A stretch of DNA of 64,000 bases from Peribacillus asahii (GTDB taxonomy: Bacteria; Bacillota; Bacilli; Bacillales; DSM-1321): NCBI RefSeq assembly GCF_003570725.1, contig NZ_QWVS01000028.1, forward strand, positions 1 to 64,000, in the 5' to 3' direction. The notes under the pieces are model-generated. The model had not been told where the DNA came from, searched no databases, and saw only the letters and a list, made by a program, of their open reading frames with translations. Every line of letters starts with the position of its first letter. Position 1 is the first letter of the stretch. Positions 8,550 to 17,951 of the stretch are shown piece by piece. The position numbers were made by a program, and so were the translations under genes.

Positions 8550-11081
8550 TTAATAGTTCTCTTTAAGGAATCTTTCGAAATCCTGTTTACTAAGTGGCTT
8601 ACTAAACAAATAGCCTTGCATATGATAACATCCGTTCTTTAATAAAAACTCCTTTTGATGCTCTTCCTCAACCCCTTCCGCTATTACATGTAACCGTAAG
8701 CCGCGTGCCATCGTTATAATAGCTTCAGAGATTTCGGAATTGCTATAATCCTCCTGAATATCTTGAATAAATGTTCGATCAATCTTAAGGTTATCAACAG
8801 GTAATGTTTTTAAATAACTGAATGAAGAATACCCTGTCCCAAAATCATCCACTGAAACAGAAACTCCGTAGTTTCGTAACTTTTCCAAAGCTTCTATAGT
8901 TTCTGCTGAATGATCAAATAAAATATTTTCTGTAATTTCCACTTCAAAATAGGCAGGTGACAATTTGGACTCAGAAAGAATGTCTACGACCTGTTTTATT
9001 AGTCGACTAGAATCTTGAAATTGCTTTGGTGAAAAGTTTACAGCAAGGTTTAACGGCTCTAAACGACCTTCATTCCACTTGCTTACCTGGAAACAAGCTT
9101 TCTTCATCGCTAATTCCCATAAAGAATGAATCAATCCTGTACTCTCTGCAACAGGAATAAACTTATCTGGTGACACAAATCCAAGTTCCTCATCTGTCCA
9201 CCTTACCAATGCTTCTACCCCAGTTATGATATTTTCCTTAGCATTTATTTTCGGCTGATAATAAACTTCAATTTTTTCTTCTTTAATAGCCTTTCTTAAT
9301 CGAGTTTCTATACGCAGCTTCTCTTCATTTTTTATATTGATTGTATCGTTATATACAACAACTTTGCTGCCCCCTTGTTTCTTAGCCTCATACATCGCTA
9401 TATCGGCATAGACCATCAGAGTATCTTGATTCTCCGTATGCATTGGGTATAAACTTAGACCACAACTCACACCTACATGTATTTCATTTCCTTCAATAAT
9501 AAAAGGGTGTTTAATGACTGTAACAATCGTTTCAGCTGCCGCTTTTACCTTCTCTAATTTAAGGTTTTTAAATAAAATAACAAATTCATCCCCGCCTTGT
9601 CTGGTCACAAAACTGTTTGTACTAGAGAGACAGCTCTTTAATCGATTTGATACAAGCTTGATTAATTCATCACCGAGCGCATGCCCTAATGAGTCATTAA
9701 TATCTTTAAATCGGTCTATGTCAATAAATAACACTGCTACCGAACCATCTGTTTGTTTTGTATTTACAATCATCTTATTTAGCTCTTCCTGAAGATACCT
9801 TCTATTAGGAAGTCCAGTAAGAGAATCGTGATATGCTTGAAACTCAATGACTTCTTGACTCTGCTTTAAATCCGTTACATAAGCTTGCAAAAAATTCGAT
9901 AAGGCATTTACATTTCGTGTAAGAAGTCCTAACTCATCTTTTCGTTTCAAAATTAAATTTTTCCCAAATTTTCCTTGGGCAATCTCGTTTACTTGTCCAA
10001 CTATATAACCAATCGGTTTTGTAATCGAGCGAGAAAACACAAAACTTGTAATTAACACAACAAGTATAAACGGAATCAATAATAAAAGATGATTCAGCAA
10101 TTCACGGTTTAGTTCTTTCTGCATTAACCCATAGTCGTAGGTTACACCAATAACATATGGTACATCTACATCGGTATTAATAGGAACAAATGTCTTCCTA
10201 ACATTTTTTTCGTTTATCGTTTCAGTGTAGTGCTGTGTCTCTCCTGTCTTTATAGCTTTTTGAATCATCTCTGTATCTAATTCTTGGTTGCTATAGTTAT
10301 ACGTACCATACCAAATCGGTTGATCAGCAATTCGAATATAATTGTATCCATTTTTATTAATAATCCTACTCTTTTTCCCGAACTTTTCCGGGTTGAAAAC
10401 AGTCAATTCCACTACACCATCAAGTTCCTTCGTAAACCTCTCCATAACATTGCTGGGACCAAATTGCTTTTCGTACTCTAATACTTGATTGTCACGAAAA
10501 TAGGGATTAATAATAAAATTAGTAGAGCCATCGTAAAAGTAACCCCATTTATCTGTATGATCAGGGTTGCTGGAAGCAATCTCAGTTGGACCTGTCCAGT
10601 AATTTGGCAGGGCTACCCCTTCTTTTACATTAACCGGCGATAAAGAGAAAAGCTGTTGAAAAGCATCATACCAATATCCCCACTCTTTTGTTGACATGTT
10701 AACTTCATGTGAATCGGATGATTTTACACCGATAATATCGTTTTCCTTTTGAGCTAATAAAGTAATATGTGAAATCATCAGCTCATCAGCCAATGCTTTT
10801 AATTGTTCATTAGTTATCTCTTCATGTTTAGAAGGTAACGAGTTTTGTATAGCAATAGAAGCCGTTCTTAATTCTCTCCCAAGAATATTTTCTACAAATA
10901 AAGATCCCTTTTTTGCACTTTCCACCTGATACGATACTTCCTGAGTAATTAACGCTATTTCTTTTTCATTAAAATTTATTAATTGCTGTTTAGATCGTAA
11001 ATAATGTAAAGCATTATTCGCTATTAAAATACATAATACCAACAAAGTGAAAATTAATGGAAGTTTCTTCTTGATGGACAC
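8550..11081 (-). CDS. Membrane sensor GGDEF-EAL protein (c-di-GMP turnover)
   Basis: An 843-residue protein with a membrane segment (about 8-26), a large extracellular sensing region rich in aromatic residues (about 30-325) and a second membrane segment (about 330-350). HAMP (350-402), GGDEF (about 415-580) and EAL (about 590-840) domains follow. GGDEF is intact at 496-500 and EAL at 623-625, and the later EAL residues (DDFGTGYSS, KIDRTF, EGVE) are present. Both synthesis and breakdown of c-di-GMP are therefore possible. No RxxD inhibitory site is visible just before GGDEF. It is a single gene with no linked effector. Confidence 0.9.
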   Translation of the reverse strand: MSIKKKLPLIFTLLVLCILIANNALHYLRSKQQLINFNEKEIALITQEVSYQVESAKKGSLFVENILGRELRTASIAIQNSLPSKHEEITNEQLKALADELMISHITLLAQKENDIIGVKSSDSHEVNMSTKEWGYWYDAFQQLFSLSPVNVKEGVALPNYWTGPTEIASSNPDHTDKWGYFYDGSTNFIINPYFRDNQVLEYEKQFGPSNVMERFTKELDGVVELTVFNPEKFGKKSRIINKNGYNYIRIADQPIWYGTYNYSNQELDTEMIQKAIKTGETQHYTETINEKNVRKTFVPINTDVDVPYVIGVTYDYGLMQKELNRELLNHLLLLIPFILVVLITSFVFSRSITKPIGYIVGQVNEIAQGKFGKNLILKRKDELGLLTRNVNALSNFLQAYVTDLKQSQEVIEFQAYHDSLTGLPNRRYLQEELNKMIVNTKQTDGSVAVLFIDIDRFKDINDSLGHALGDELIKLVSNRLKSCLSSTNSFVTRQGGDEFVILFKNLKLEKVKAAAETIVTVIKHPFIIEGNEIHVGVSCGLSLYPMHTENQDTLMVYADIAMYEAKKQGGSKVVVYNDTINIKNEEKLRIETRLRKAIKEEKIEVYYQPKINAKENIITGVEALVRWTDEELGFVSPDKFIPVAESTGLIHSLWELAMKKACFQVSKWNEGRLEPLNLAVNFSPKQFQDSSRLIKQVVDILSESKLSPAYFEVEITENILFDHSAETIEALEKLRNYGVSVSVDDFGTGYSSFSYLKTLPVDNLKIDRTFIQDIQEDYSNSEISEAIITMARGLRLHVIAEGVEEEHQKEFLLKNGCYHMQGYLFSKPLSKQDFERFLKENY

Positions 11082-11336
11082 TATCGATCTACCTCCTGCT
11101 GATATTTAACCGTTAATTATCGTTTAGTTCATTAAGTATTGTGAGTAGCATAGTTAAAAATCAACATAGATTTTTAGCCAAAACTCTCTTCTGCAAGAAG
11201 ATTATTACACAAATGGACAAAATTCGACAAAACAAGCATATTTTAATCACACTATTACAAAGTAGCCCACCAAAACGTATCTTTAACTTAGCAAAGCCCA
11301 ATTTAAAGATAGGTAAAAACACTACACGGTTGTTAT

Positions 11337-12110
11337 TTATATCTCTATAAGTTCTAAAGCTAAGCTTCTTTGATTGCTCGCTTTTTTTAGAAAAGGTTGA
11401 AATATAGACATAAATTGATCAGGCTGGTGAATATGGGCTACATGTCCAGCATTTTGCAGCTCGTGATATTCAACATGCGGAACATATTGTTCTAAATCCG
11501 CTAATGTTTCTTTATATAATTCATCATATTCGCCCATTACCCATAAAATTGGACGTTTTACATTCATTAAATCCATTCTCGAATCATATTCAAGTTGCAC
11601 CCTAATGGCTTTTTCGAAAACATTTGGATGAAGCAACAAAGCATTCTTTACAAAAATAGCCTCTGAGTTTTCTTGTATTTGCTTTTTATTTGGATTTATG
11701 GCGGATGCATATCGTTTCAACCATGCTTTATGATCATATTGTGGTTTTTCTTTTAATAATTTAATACGGTTCTTATGCAATGTTGAAGGAACACCACAAA
11801 AGTATCCCCCTACAAAAGTCAAACTCATTACCATTTCAGGGTATTTTTTATTAAAAGCCATGGCAACTATACAACCAAAACTTAATGTGCACAAATGAGC
11901 CTTTTGAATTCCGTTTCTCTTGTATTGATCATAAAGCTGTTGAAGTAATAGCTCCAAAGAAAAAGGACAATCCGCTCCTAAGTTTTCGGAATTATAATAG
12001 TCGTAAGCTATACAATTATATCTACCTTTTAATGTATCTATTTCTGTCTTAAATACATTTTTATTTCCCACTACCCCATGCAAAAATATTATAGCTTCCT
12101 TCAAATTCAT
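11337..12110 (-). CDS. Alpha/beta-fold hydrolase
   Basis: A 257-residue alpha/beta hydrolase with oxyanion-loop sequence HGVVGNK, nucleophile elbow TLSFGC (Ser near residue 97), acid in GEYDELY and catalytic His in NAGHVAH. These complete a Ser-Asp-His triad. The substrate cannot be told from sequence. It stands alone, between the c-di-GMP gene and an IS110 remnant. The start is ATG with a moderate upstream AAAGAGG-type site. Confidence 0.75.
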   Translation of the reverse strand: MNLKEAIIFLHGVVGNKNVFKTEIDTLKGRYNCIAYDYYNSENLGADCPFSLELLLQQLYDQYKRNGIQKAHLCTLSFGCIVAMAFNKKYPEMVMSLTFVGGYFCGVPSTLHKNRIKLLKEKPQYDHKAWLKRYASAINPNKKQIQENSEAIFVKNALLLHPNVFEKAIRVQLEYDSRMDLMNVKRPILWVMGEYDELYKETLADLEQYVPHVEYHELQNAGHVAHIHQPDQFMSIFQPFLKKASNQRSLALELIEI

Positions 12111-12451
12111 AAAACCTCTTTTTAATGGACTCTTTAATTTTATCTACTTGCACGCGTACCTTCGAAAGTATTTCTATATAATAATACATTATCGATTACG
12201 TTTAGAAAATAGTCATTCATCAATGATTTAGTAAGTTTTTAGTATAAACACCATTATTACGTGATTAATAGTACTTTAAAACCATCAACATAGACACCAC
12301 TAAAATTCCCAGTCCAAAATAAAAAAGATATGTCTATTACACATCTACCTTGTTAACACATGATTAGGCTCGTTGGGACATTGTGATTCCGTATTACAAG
12401 CGAGACAGAGGTTAACGGTCAATCATCTACTGAATAAGGAGGAGATAATGA
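12111..12451 (+). other. Gene-free stretch, right part likely IS110 left-end noncoding DNA
   Basis: The first 200 bases are AT-rich with no clear signal. From about 12360 the sequence turns GC-richer and leads into AAGGAGGAG, a strong ribosome binding site for the truncated IS110 recombinase. In IS110-group elements this 5' segment encodes the bridge RNA, so part of a relic bridge RNA could lie here. That is inference from position only. Confidence 0.35.
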
Positions 12452-12646
12452 ATGAATCCAGTTGTGGGTCTGGATGTCTCAAAAGGTGAAATTCAAGTTC
12501 AAGTGTTCTTGCATAAAAAAGTGCCCTATAAAAGCAGCGTGAAGATTGAACATACGGTGGAAGGACTAGAAGCGTTACATTCTTTTTTATTAGAGTTAGA
12601 GCATCAAACAGGAATGAAAGGAAACCTAGTGGTGCTAAAAAAGTGA
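12452..12646 (+). pseudogene. IS110-family transposase, N-terminal remnant
   Basis: Only 64 codons remain. The N-terminus reads VGLDVSKGEIQVQ, the first Asp motif of the RuvC-like DEDD domain of IS110-family recombinases. The sequence follows the family up to about LEHQTGMKGNLVV and then stops. An intact enzyme has about 400 residues, including the C-terminal catalytic Ser domain, so this is a non-functional relic. It and ugd and the protease are the only plus-strand coding sequences here. Confidence 0.8.
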
Positions 12647-12724
12647 ATAAAGTGGCAGTGAATCCCATTGACTCTCCTACAGGGTATGCATTTTAAAACA
12701 TCTTTATTTTAATTGTTTAAAAAT

Positions 12725-12765
12725 AAAGGCGCTCATAAAGTATTATACTTTTATGAACGCCTTTT
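12725..12765. terminator. Bidirectional terminator between IS110 relic and brnQ
   Basis: AAAGGCGCTCATAAAG and CTTTTATGAACGCCTTTT form a long stem with A and T runs on the two sides. It lies 22 bases after the brnQ stop on the minus strand. Confidence 0.8.
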
Positions 12766-12787
12766 CTTTGAGAATATTCAAATATGG

Positions 12788-14137
12788 TTATTTCTGTTTA
12801 ATATCTTCTAATACTGTATACTTTTTATGTTTTAATTTACTAATAAAATATCCTATTAGGCCTCCAATGATAGCTGGAAGTCCCCAACCTAGACCGATAC
12901 TATATAACGGCACATATTGATTAAAGAAATCATCGACACTATGAAATTGAAAACCAGCTACAGTAAGTCCATCAAATAGACTAATAATAAATGTGAATAG
13001 CAAACTGATTTGATAGACCTTCCGATGGCCATTAAATAATGAATGTAAGAAGGTTAAGGCAATCAGTACGATAGCAAGTGGATAAATCACCGTTAAGACA
13101 GGCTCTGAAATAGTGATAAGATGCGTTAAACCAATATTAGCAACCATAGCACTAAAAATTGATAAAACAATCGTAATGACTTTATAAGAGATTTTAGGAA
13201 ATAGACTATGAAAGAATGACGAACAAGCTGTCACTAGACCAACGCTTGTTGTTAAACAAGCCACTGTTATAAGAAGGCCTAAAAGTACATTACCATATGA
13301 ACCAAAGTAATAATGGGAAACACCCGCTAGAACTTCTCCCCCATTATCTAAATATCCAAGTTTCCCTACGCTTGATGCTCCCATATAAGCAATAGCTGTA
13401 TAAAAAAGAACGAGTATGATTGCAGCGATTCCTGTCGCTTTAATACAAACACTCATAATTTGCTTCTTAGTCGTAGCACCTTTCTCTTTAATCGCATTAA
13501 TTATAATAATACCAAAAACAAAAGAAGCTAAAGTATCCATTGTCAAATATCCTTGTTGAAATCCTTTAAAAAATGGATTAACTTGATAATCAGGTATAGG
13601 TGCTTGAAATTGAGAGATAGGAAAAATAAAAGCAATTATTACTAGGATACCTATAAAAGTTAATTTGATTGGCGTTAAGAACTTTCCAACAATATCAACA
13701 ATTTTAGATGGATTCAAAGACAAAATACACGTTACTGCAAAGAAAATACCGGTAAAAATTAACAAAGGCACCGAATCCCCATTTTGTGATAAGAATGGTT
13801 TAACGCCAATTTCAAATGATACAGTCCCTGCCCTAGGAATTGCAAAAAAAGGACCGATAGATAAATATAAAATTATTGTAAAAACAATACCATATATCGG
13901 ATGAACACGACTAGCTAACGATTGTAAATTATCTTTACCCGAAAATCCAAAAGCCAGAATACCAAGCAATGGTAAACCGACACCCGTAACTAAAAATCCG
14001 GCATTGGCGACCCAAATATTTTCCCCGGCAGATTGACCAAGCATAGCAGGGAAAATGAGGTTACCTGCCCCAAAAAATAATGCAAACAACATTAAACCGA
14101 TAACAATAATATAAGAAGTTGGAAATTTCCCCGACAT
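12788..14137 (-). CDS. brnQ: Branched-chain amino acid carrier BrnQ
   Basis: About 449 residues, with twelve predicted membrane segments and the N-terminal family signature MLFALFFGAGNLIFPAMLG. This is an LIVCS-family cation-coupled importer of Leu, Ile and Val. GGAGG lies eight bases before the ATG at 14137; a GTG five codons earlier overlaps that site and is unlikely. The gene has its own terminator and is probably monocistronic. A CodY-like sequence sits just upstream, which would suit amino-acid control. Confidence 0.92.
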   Translation of the reverse strand: MSGKFPTSYIIVIGLMLFALFFGAGNLIFPAMLGQSAGENIWVANAGFLVTGVGLPLLGILAFGFSGKDNLQSLASRVHPIYGIVFTIILYLSIGPFFAIPRAGTVSFEIGVKPFLSQNGDSVPLLIFTGIFFAVTCILSLNPSKIVDIVGKFLTPIKLTFIGILVIIAFIFPISQFQAPIPDYQVNPFFKGFQQGYLTMDTLASFVFGIIIINAIKEKGATTKKQIMSVCIKATGIAAIILVLFYTAIAYMGASSVGKLGYLDNGGEVLAGVSHYYFGSYGNVLLGLLITVACLTTSVGLVTACSSFFHSLFPKISYKVITIVLSIFSAMVANIGLTHLITISEPVLTVIYPLAIVLIALTFLHSLFNGHRKVYQISLLFTFIISLFDGLTVAGFQFHSVDDFFNQYVPLYSIGLGWGLPAIIGGLIGYFISKLKHKKYTVLEDIKQK

Positions 14138-14170
14138 AGTTGTCCTCCACACGTTAACTTTAAGTAATTA

Positions 14171-14186
14171 AACTTTTCCGAATTTT
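14171..14186 (-). promoter_or_regulatory. CodY-like box before brnQ
   Basis: Minus strand AAAATTCGGAAAAGTT resembles the CodY consensus AATTTTCWGAAAATT with about four mismatches. It lies about 35 bases before the brnQ start. Branched-chain amino acid carriers are common CodY targets, but the match alone is weak. Confidence 0.3.
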
Positions 14187-14374
14187 ATATACCGAAATAT
14201 TATATTATCAAAACTAAAACAAGGCAACCTTTAAATACTAATCACACCTTAGATTGGATAAATACGACAAAGTTTAAAGAGCATGAGATTAGTCTTCTTA
14301 ATTTTGACCAATTTAATTCATATTTTGGTCAAACTCCCACACTCTCTCCGATATCACTCTTATGGCCAAAACAT
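14187..14374 (-). other. Upstream region of brnQ
   Basis: This AT-rich stretch carries an inverted repeat, TTTGACCAA (14303-14311) and TTGGTCAAA (14325-14333). On the minus strand it contains TTGACC, a possible -35 element. No T-box landmarks or leader peptide are visible. Confidence 0.3.
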
Positions 14375-14410
14375 AAAAAAACCGCTGACGCTTAGAGCGT
14401 CAACGGTTTT
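14375..14410 (-). terminator. Terminator of the AAHS-type transporter gene
   Basis: AAACCGTTGACGCT and AGCGTCAGCGGTTTTTTA pair on the minus strand, followed by a T run. The stem is strong and lies about 160 bases after the transporter stop. Confidence 0.75.
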
Positions 14411-14569
14411 AAACTACTAGTATATTTTCATGTATTGATGGGTATGTTTTGTTTATTAAACACATTCTCTTACATCATTTTTCACTCTCTTTTCAAATTC
14501 TTAAACTAGTATAATTAAACGGGACAAATCTAACACTCACAATTCTATTTAACCTACTCAACTTTCACA

Positions 14570-15841
14570 TCACATAACCCGATCTTCGGAAACGTTTTCA
14601 TTTTCATTATCCAAACTGTTTTCTTTATTTTTAAATGGATCGTACATTTTTTCTCGAATAAATAGGGCTGGGATAATTCCGGATAAAGCATAGGCTATAC
14701 CTAGCGTAGCTAGACCGAACCCAATGGATTGAGCTTCGGCAATAATACCGATAATAATAGGTGCTATCGCTGCTCCAAATCGCCCGACATTATAGGCACC
14801 GCCTACAGCTGTACCCCGAATGTGTGTCGGGAAGCTTTCGCTCATATATGTTGAATTAATTCCATACTGTGCACCATATAAAAATCCAAGAATTGTAAGT
14901 AAGATAATAATATTGCCTGGTGTGTTATACAAATAAATGACCGGTAAAGAAATAGCTGTCAATAAACCACTTAGAATATATACATTACGACGGCCATATC
15001 TATCTGCTAACCAACCTGCAAGAATTTTACCTAAAATCATGGCTGTATAGCTTCCAACAAGATAACTTGTCATCGTCTTAAAATTGAACCCTAAATCCTC
15101 GATAATATAAGTCGGCAACCAAGTCCCTACACCATAATAGCCAAACTGTAAAAAGGTTGAAGTAATAATCCAGAAAAGGAAAATTGCTCTTGTTTTCGGC
15201 TCTTTGAAGATTGTAAGCCATTCATTTTTCTTGAATTGTTTCGGTTGTTGTTTTGCTTCTAACCAACCTTGAGGTTCTGGTATCTTAAATCTGATATAAA
15301 TAGCTAAAGCTACCGGTAAAATAGAAATGAAGTAAAGGGGCCGCCATCCATAAATCGGTAAGATTGCTCCTGCCAATAAGGCCGCTACTAAGTAACCGAC
15401 TGAATAAGCAGCTTGCAATGAACCTAAAATAGTTGTCCGTTTTTTCGTTGGTACATATTCAGCCATAAGCATCGTGACTATAGAATATTCCGCTCCAATC
15501 CCGATAGCAGAAAGAAATCGAACGACGATAAATTGCTCATATGTTTGCACTAAACCAAGTAAAGCAGTTCCTACAGAGAAAACAATCATCATATAGGTTG
15601 CCATCCGTACCCGACCAAATCGATCAGATAGCCAACCACCTATAATGCCACCGACGGCCATACCGACTAAAGACCATGTGCTAATAATCCCTGCTTGTGT
15701 TTTTGTAATTTGGAACTCTTCCATTAAAGAAGGAATTGTTAACGATAGCATTTGCAAATCCATTCCATCTACCATAAGACCTAAAAAACAAGCGACGAAT
15801 ACAATAATCCAATTTCGATTTGATTGGCTTTTTTCCATCAT
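14570..15841 (-). CDS. MFS transporter, aromatic-acid/H+ symporter-like
   Basis: A 423-residue, twelve-segment major facilitator. The N-terminal DGMDLQ in the first membrane segment and GWLSDRFGRVR in loop 2-3 point to the AAHS group, which imports aromatic or other small carboxylic acids with protons. GGGGGAC precedes the ATG-ATG start. It lies downstream of a CoA-transferase relic and a CoA-ligase-like gene and is probably the last gene of the sigma-54-dependent transcript. The substrate is unknown. A carboxylate activated as a CoA thioester is an inference from neighbours. Confidence 0.8.
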   Translation of the reverse strand: MMEKSQSNRNWIIVFVACFLGLMVDGMDLQMLSLTIPSLMEEFQITKTQAGIISTWSLVGMAVGGIIGGWLSDRFGRVRMATYMMIVFSVGTALLGLVQTYEQFIVVRFLSAIGIGAEYSIVTMLMAEYVPTKKRTTILGSLQAAYSVGYLVAALLAGAILPIYGWRPLYFISILPVALAIYIRFKIPEPQGWLEAKQQPKQFKKNEWLTIFKEPKTRAIFLFWIITSTFLQFGYYGVGTWLPTYIIEDLGFNFKTMTSYLVGSYTAMILGKILAGWLADRYGRRNVYILSGLLTAISLPVIYLYNTPGNIIILLTILGFLYGAQYGINSTYMSESFPTHIRGTAVGGAYNVGRFGAAIAPIIIGIIAEAQSIGFGLATLGIAYALSGIIPALFIREKMYDPFKNKENSLDNENENVSEDRVM

Positions 15842-15906
15842 ACATATGTCCCCCTTTTTTATTGCGTAGCATCACATATGCAATCGCTTGTCTTTGATGA
15901 ATTATT

Positions 15907-16078
15907 CTAAGTCAAAATAGCTTCGCTCTCTTTAATTTGTGTATCGGAGCAGCCAAGTTCATTTAATACTTCATCAGTATGTTCTCCAAGCAGTGGCGGA
16001 TATCGCTGATAGATGGTGTATTCGATCATTTAACTGGGAATCCTGGTATTTTTAAATCTTTCACATAAGAGTGTTTAA
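15907..16078 (-). pseudogene. CaiB/BaiF-type CoA-transferase, C-terminal relic
   Basis: Read on the minus strand, one frame gives DLKIPGFPVK, followed directly by a TGA and then SNTPSIS. A shift to the next frame gives RYPPLLGEHTDEVLNELG and ends at a TAG. These are the usual closing motifs of class III CoA-transferases (GFP..., PPLLGEHT.EVL). Only about 55 of about 400 codons remain, with one stop and one frameshift. The 5' end runs into the 3' end of the ligase-like gene, so a deletion probably fused the two. Confidence 0.75.
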
Positions 16079-17431
16079 TCGATTTATTTTCATATGATAA
16101 TCTGTAAAATGTTTGATAGCACTGACACCAGCATTAGCGGACGAATAAAATGGAAGTCCACTTTCTTTCAAAATTTCATAACTTACCTCTAATTCACCTG
16201 ATAAAGATAACCATAATGGAATAATTGGTTTATTCACCCGCTGTGCCAATTTTATAGTGTGCCTCACTAACATTTCTGTATAAACTCCTAATTTATACGA
16301 ATAAAGAACAAATACTATATCTAGATGAGGATCATTCGTAAACTGCTCTAGACATTCACTAACATCACTCATATCTTGATAGACAGATATTTTCATATTT
16401 ATTGGATTGGCAGGAGTCTTCAGATTCGGAAAAAAATCCCGAATTATTGATTTTGTTTCACCTGTAATATCCGGAACAGATAGATTAGCTTGTCTACATT
16501 TCTCAGCTAGTAATGCTGATACTCCATTAGAGTAAGAAAATATACCAATCCGATTTCCTTGCGGATGTCCATATTTATAGAATAACCAACCTACATTAAG
16601 AAGTTCATCAAGATCATAAACCTGGATTATATCCAGTTCTTTAAAAAAATCAGAATGAACTTGCTTACATTCTTCTTTAGTGGAAATCTCCTCCTCTCCC
16701 TGTCCTATATTTAGCACAATAAGAGGCTTTCCGAACCTTCTTGCTTTCTCTGCAGCTTTTTGAAATTTCCATTTGTCTTTTAATCTTTCGATTATCACTA
16801 AAATAACTTGAGTGGAAACATCATGGGAAAAATACTGGATAAAATCAGCTGTTTCTAAATCAACTTCCTTCCCCGTAGAAATCCAATAATTAAACCCAAT
16901 TTCTAAGTCGTTTGCATCTAAAACGGCTCTCCCTAACCCTTCCCCTTGCGTAATAAGTGAAATCTTGCCGTTTTGTAACCGGTTTGGTTCATAATCTGCA
17001 ACACCAGAAATGCCAATAGATTTACCAATATTAAATACTCCTGAACAATCCGGACCTAGAATCCGAATATCCGTTTCCTCAGTAAAAGTTTTCAATAATT
17101 GTTCAAAAGCAAACTTCTCATCTTCACTCTCAATAACATCTGTACTGGTAATCATAATAAACTTCACTTTCTTTTCTACACACTCTTCTAGAATAGGTAA
17201 AACAGAATTGGGAGGTAACGTAATAACTACTGTAATTACTTCTTCAGGTATGCTGCTCAAGCTTGAAAACGTTTTCATTCCGAAAGTTTCTTCAAACTCA
17301 GAAGTAACAGGATAAACTCTACCTTGATATTTAGATTTCTGTAAGTTTAATAATACTCTTCCGCCAACCTGATGAGGATTGAAAGTTTCACTTATGACTG
17401 CAATCGAACGTGAAGTAAGTAAGTATGACAA
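16061..17431 (-). CDS. CoA-binding acyl-CoA synthetase (NDP-forming)-like protein, no ATP-grasp
   Basis: About 456 residues resembling the alpha part of ADP-forming acetyl-CoA synthetase. It has an N-terminal CoA-binding Rossmann domain (RSIAVISET, GRVYPV) and two ligase/flavodoxin-like domains (ILGPDCSG, RIGIFSYSNG). The ATP-grasp beta part is absent, and the segment that normally holds the phospho-His (SHTGALAG) reads differently. It may be a CoA-binding regulator or half an enzyme. The TTG at 17431 has no ribosome binding site. AAAGGTGG (17463-17470) points instead to an in-frame CTG at 17455. It lies directly behind a sigma-54 promoter. Confidence 0.65.
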   Translation of the reverse strand: MSYLLTSRSIAVISETFNPHQVGGRVLLNLQKSKYQGRVYPVTSEFEETFGMKTFSSLSSIPEEVITVVITLPPNSVLPILEECVEKKVKFIMITSTDVIESEDEKFAFEQLLKTFTEETDIRILGPDCSGVFNIGKSIGISGVADYEPNRLQNGKISLITQGEGLGRAVLDANDLEIGFNYWISTGKEVDLETADFIQYFSHDVSTQVILVIIERLKDKWKFQKAAEKARRFGKPLIVLNIGQGEEEISTKEECKQVHSDFFKELDIIQVYDLDELLNVGWLFYKYGHPQGNRIGIFSYSNGVSALLAEKCRQANLSVPDITGETKSIIRDFFPNLKTPANPINMKISVYQDMSDVSECLEQFTNDPHLDIVFVLYSYKLGVYTEMLVRHTIKLAQRVNKPIIPLWLSLSGELEVSYEILKESGLPFYSSANAGVSAIKHFTDYHMKINRLNTLM

Positions 17432-17507
17432 GTTAGATACTTTTTGAACAACCAGATGATCACCACCTTTTATTCTTGAGAATTTTTAATGTCTTTATTT
17501 AATTATT

Positions 17508-17523
17508 TGCAAGAATCATGCCA
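17508..17523 (-). promoter_or_regulatory. Sigma-54 (SigL) -24/-12 promoter
   Basis: Minus strand TGGCATGATTCTTGCA matches the consensus TGGCAY-N5-TTGCW, with correct GG-to-GC spacing. It lies about 55-75 bases before the ligase-like gene. A sigma-54 activator is encoded directly upstream, which strongly supports function. Confidence 0.85.
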
Positions 17524-17594
17524 TTTCTCAACACTTGATATACGGAGGTTTTCAAACATTTCCTCTAAAAAACAATGTCTGCTTTCATCATCTA

Positions 17595-17608
17595 ATGTAA
17601 TAATACAT
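17595..17608 (-). promoter_or_regulatory. Candidate activator site upstream of the -24/-12 promoter
   Basis: The sequence ATGTAATAATACAT is a palindrome with 5-bp arms, about 75 bases upstream of the -24 element. GATGTAT also appears twice just beside it on the minus strand. Position and symmetry fit an enhancer-type site for the adjacent AAA+ activator. The rest of 17432-17951 shows only a terminator and AT-rich sequence. Confidence 0.4.
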
Positions 17609-17726
17609 CAGTCATACATCATTCCTTTTATCCTTGAAAGTAAGATTACTCCCTCTGCCCGTATGTAGCTTCAAAATCAAAAGATCTATATAAGAGGGGC
17701 ACAAATATAGGAATTTTATAGAAATA

Positions 17727-17759
17727 AAAAATCAGGAATGCTGTTATCAACATTCCTGT
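17727..17759 (-). terminator. Terminator of the sigma-54 activator gene
   Basis: On the minus strand CAGGAATG and CATTCCTGATTTTTT form a stem and T run. It lies about 190 bases after the activator stop and insulates the sigma-54 promoter behind it. Confidence 0.8.
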
Positions 17760-17951
17760 TACTCAAAAGGAGCGTGTTCAAGCAAAAAAATCGACTTGTG
17801 ATACGTTCCTTCATTTATTCATTGTCTTTTTAATTCAAAGTCTATCAAAAATTCTATTAGAAATTTTCCGATTATATGAATAGCTAGCTTAAACGGATTC
17901 ATCCATATTTTTGTAGGCTGTTTTGTTACTCCTTATTCCTTCTGATTTTGT

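Noticed and set aside
11141-11350. Open plus-strand frame of 69 codons between the c-di-GMP gene and the hydrolase gene
   Set aside because: No ribosome binding site, no family signal, low-complexity composition, and it runs into the 3' end of the hydrolase gene on the other strand.
12423-12668. Minus-strand frame of 81 codons opposite the IS110 relic
   Set aside because: It is the reverse of the recombinase coding sequence, and the IS110 motif on the plus strand explains the open frame.
14153-14569. T-box or leader-peptide attenuator before brnQ
   Set aside because: No T-box sequence, no specifier-like loop and no terminator between promoter region and gene; the only strong hairpin belongs to the neighbouring transporter gene.
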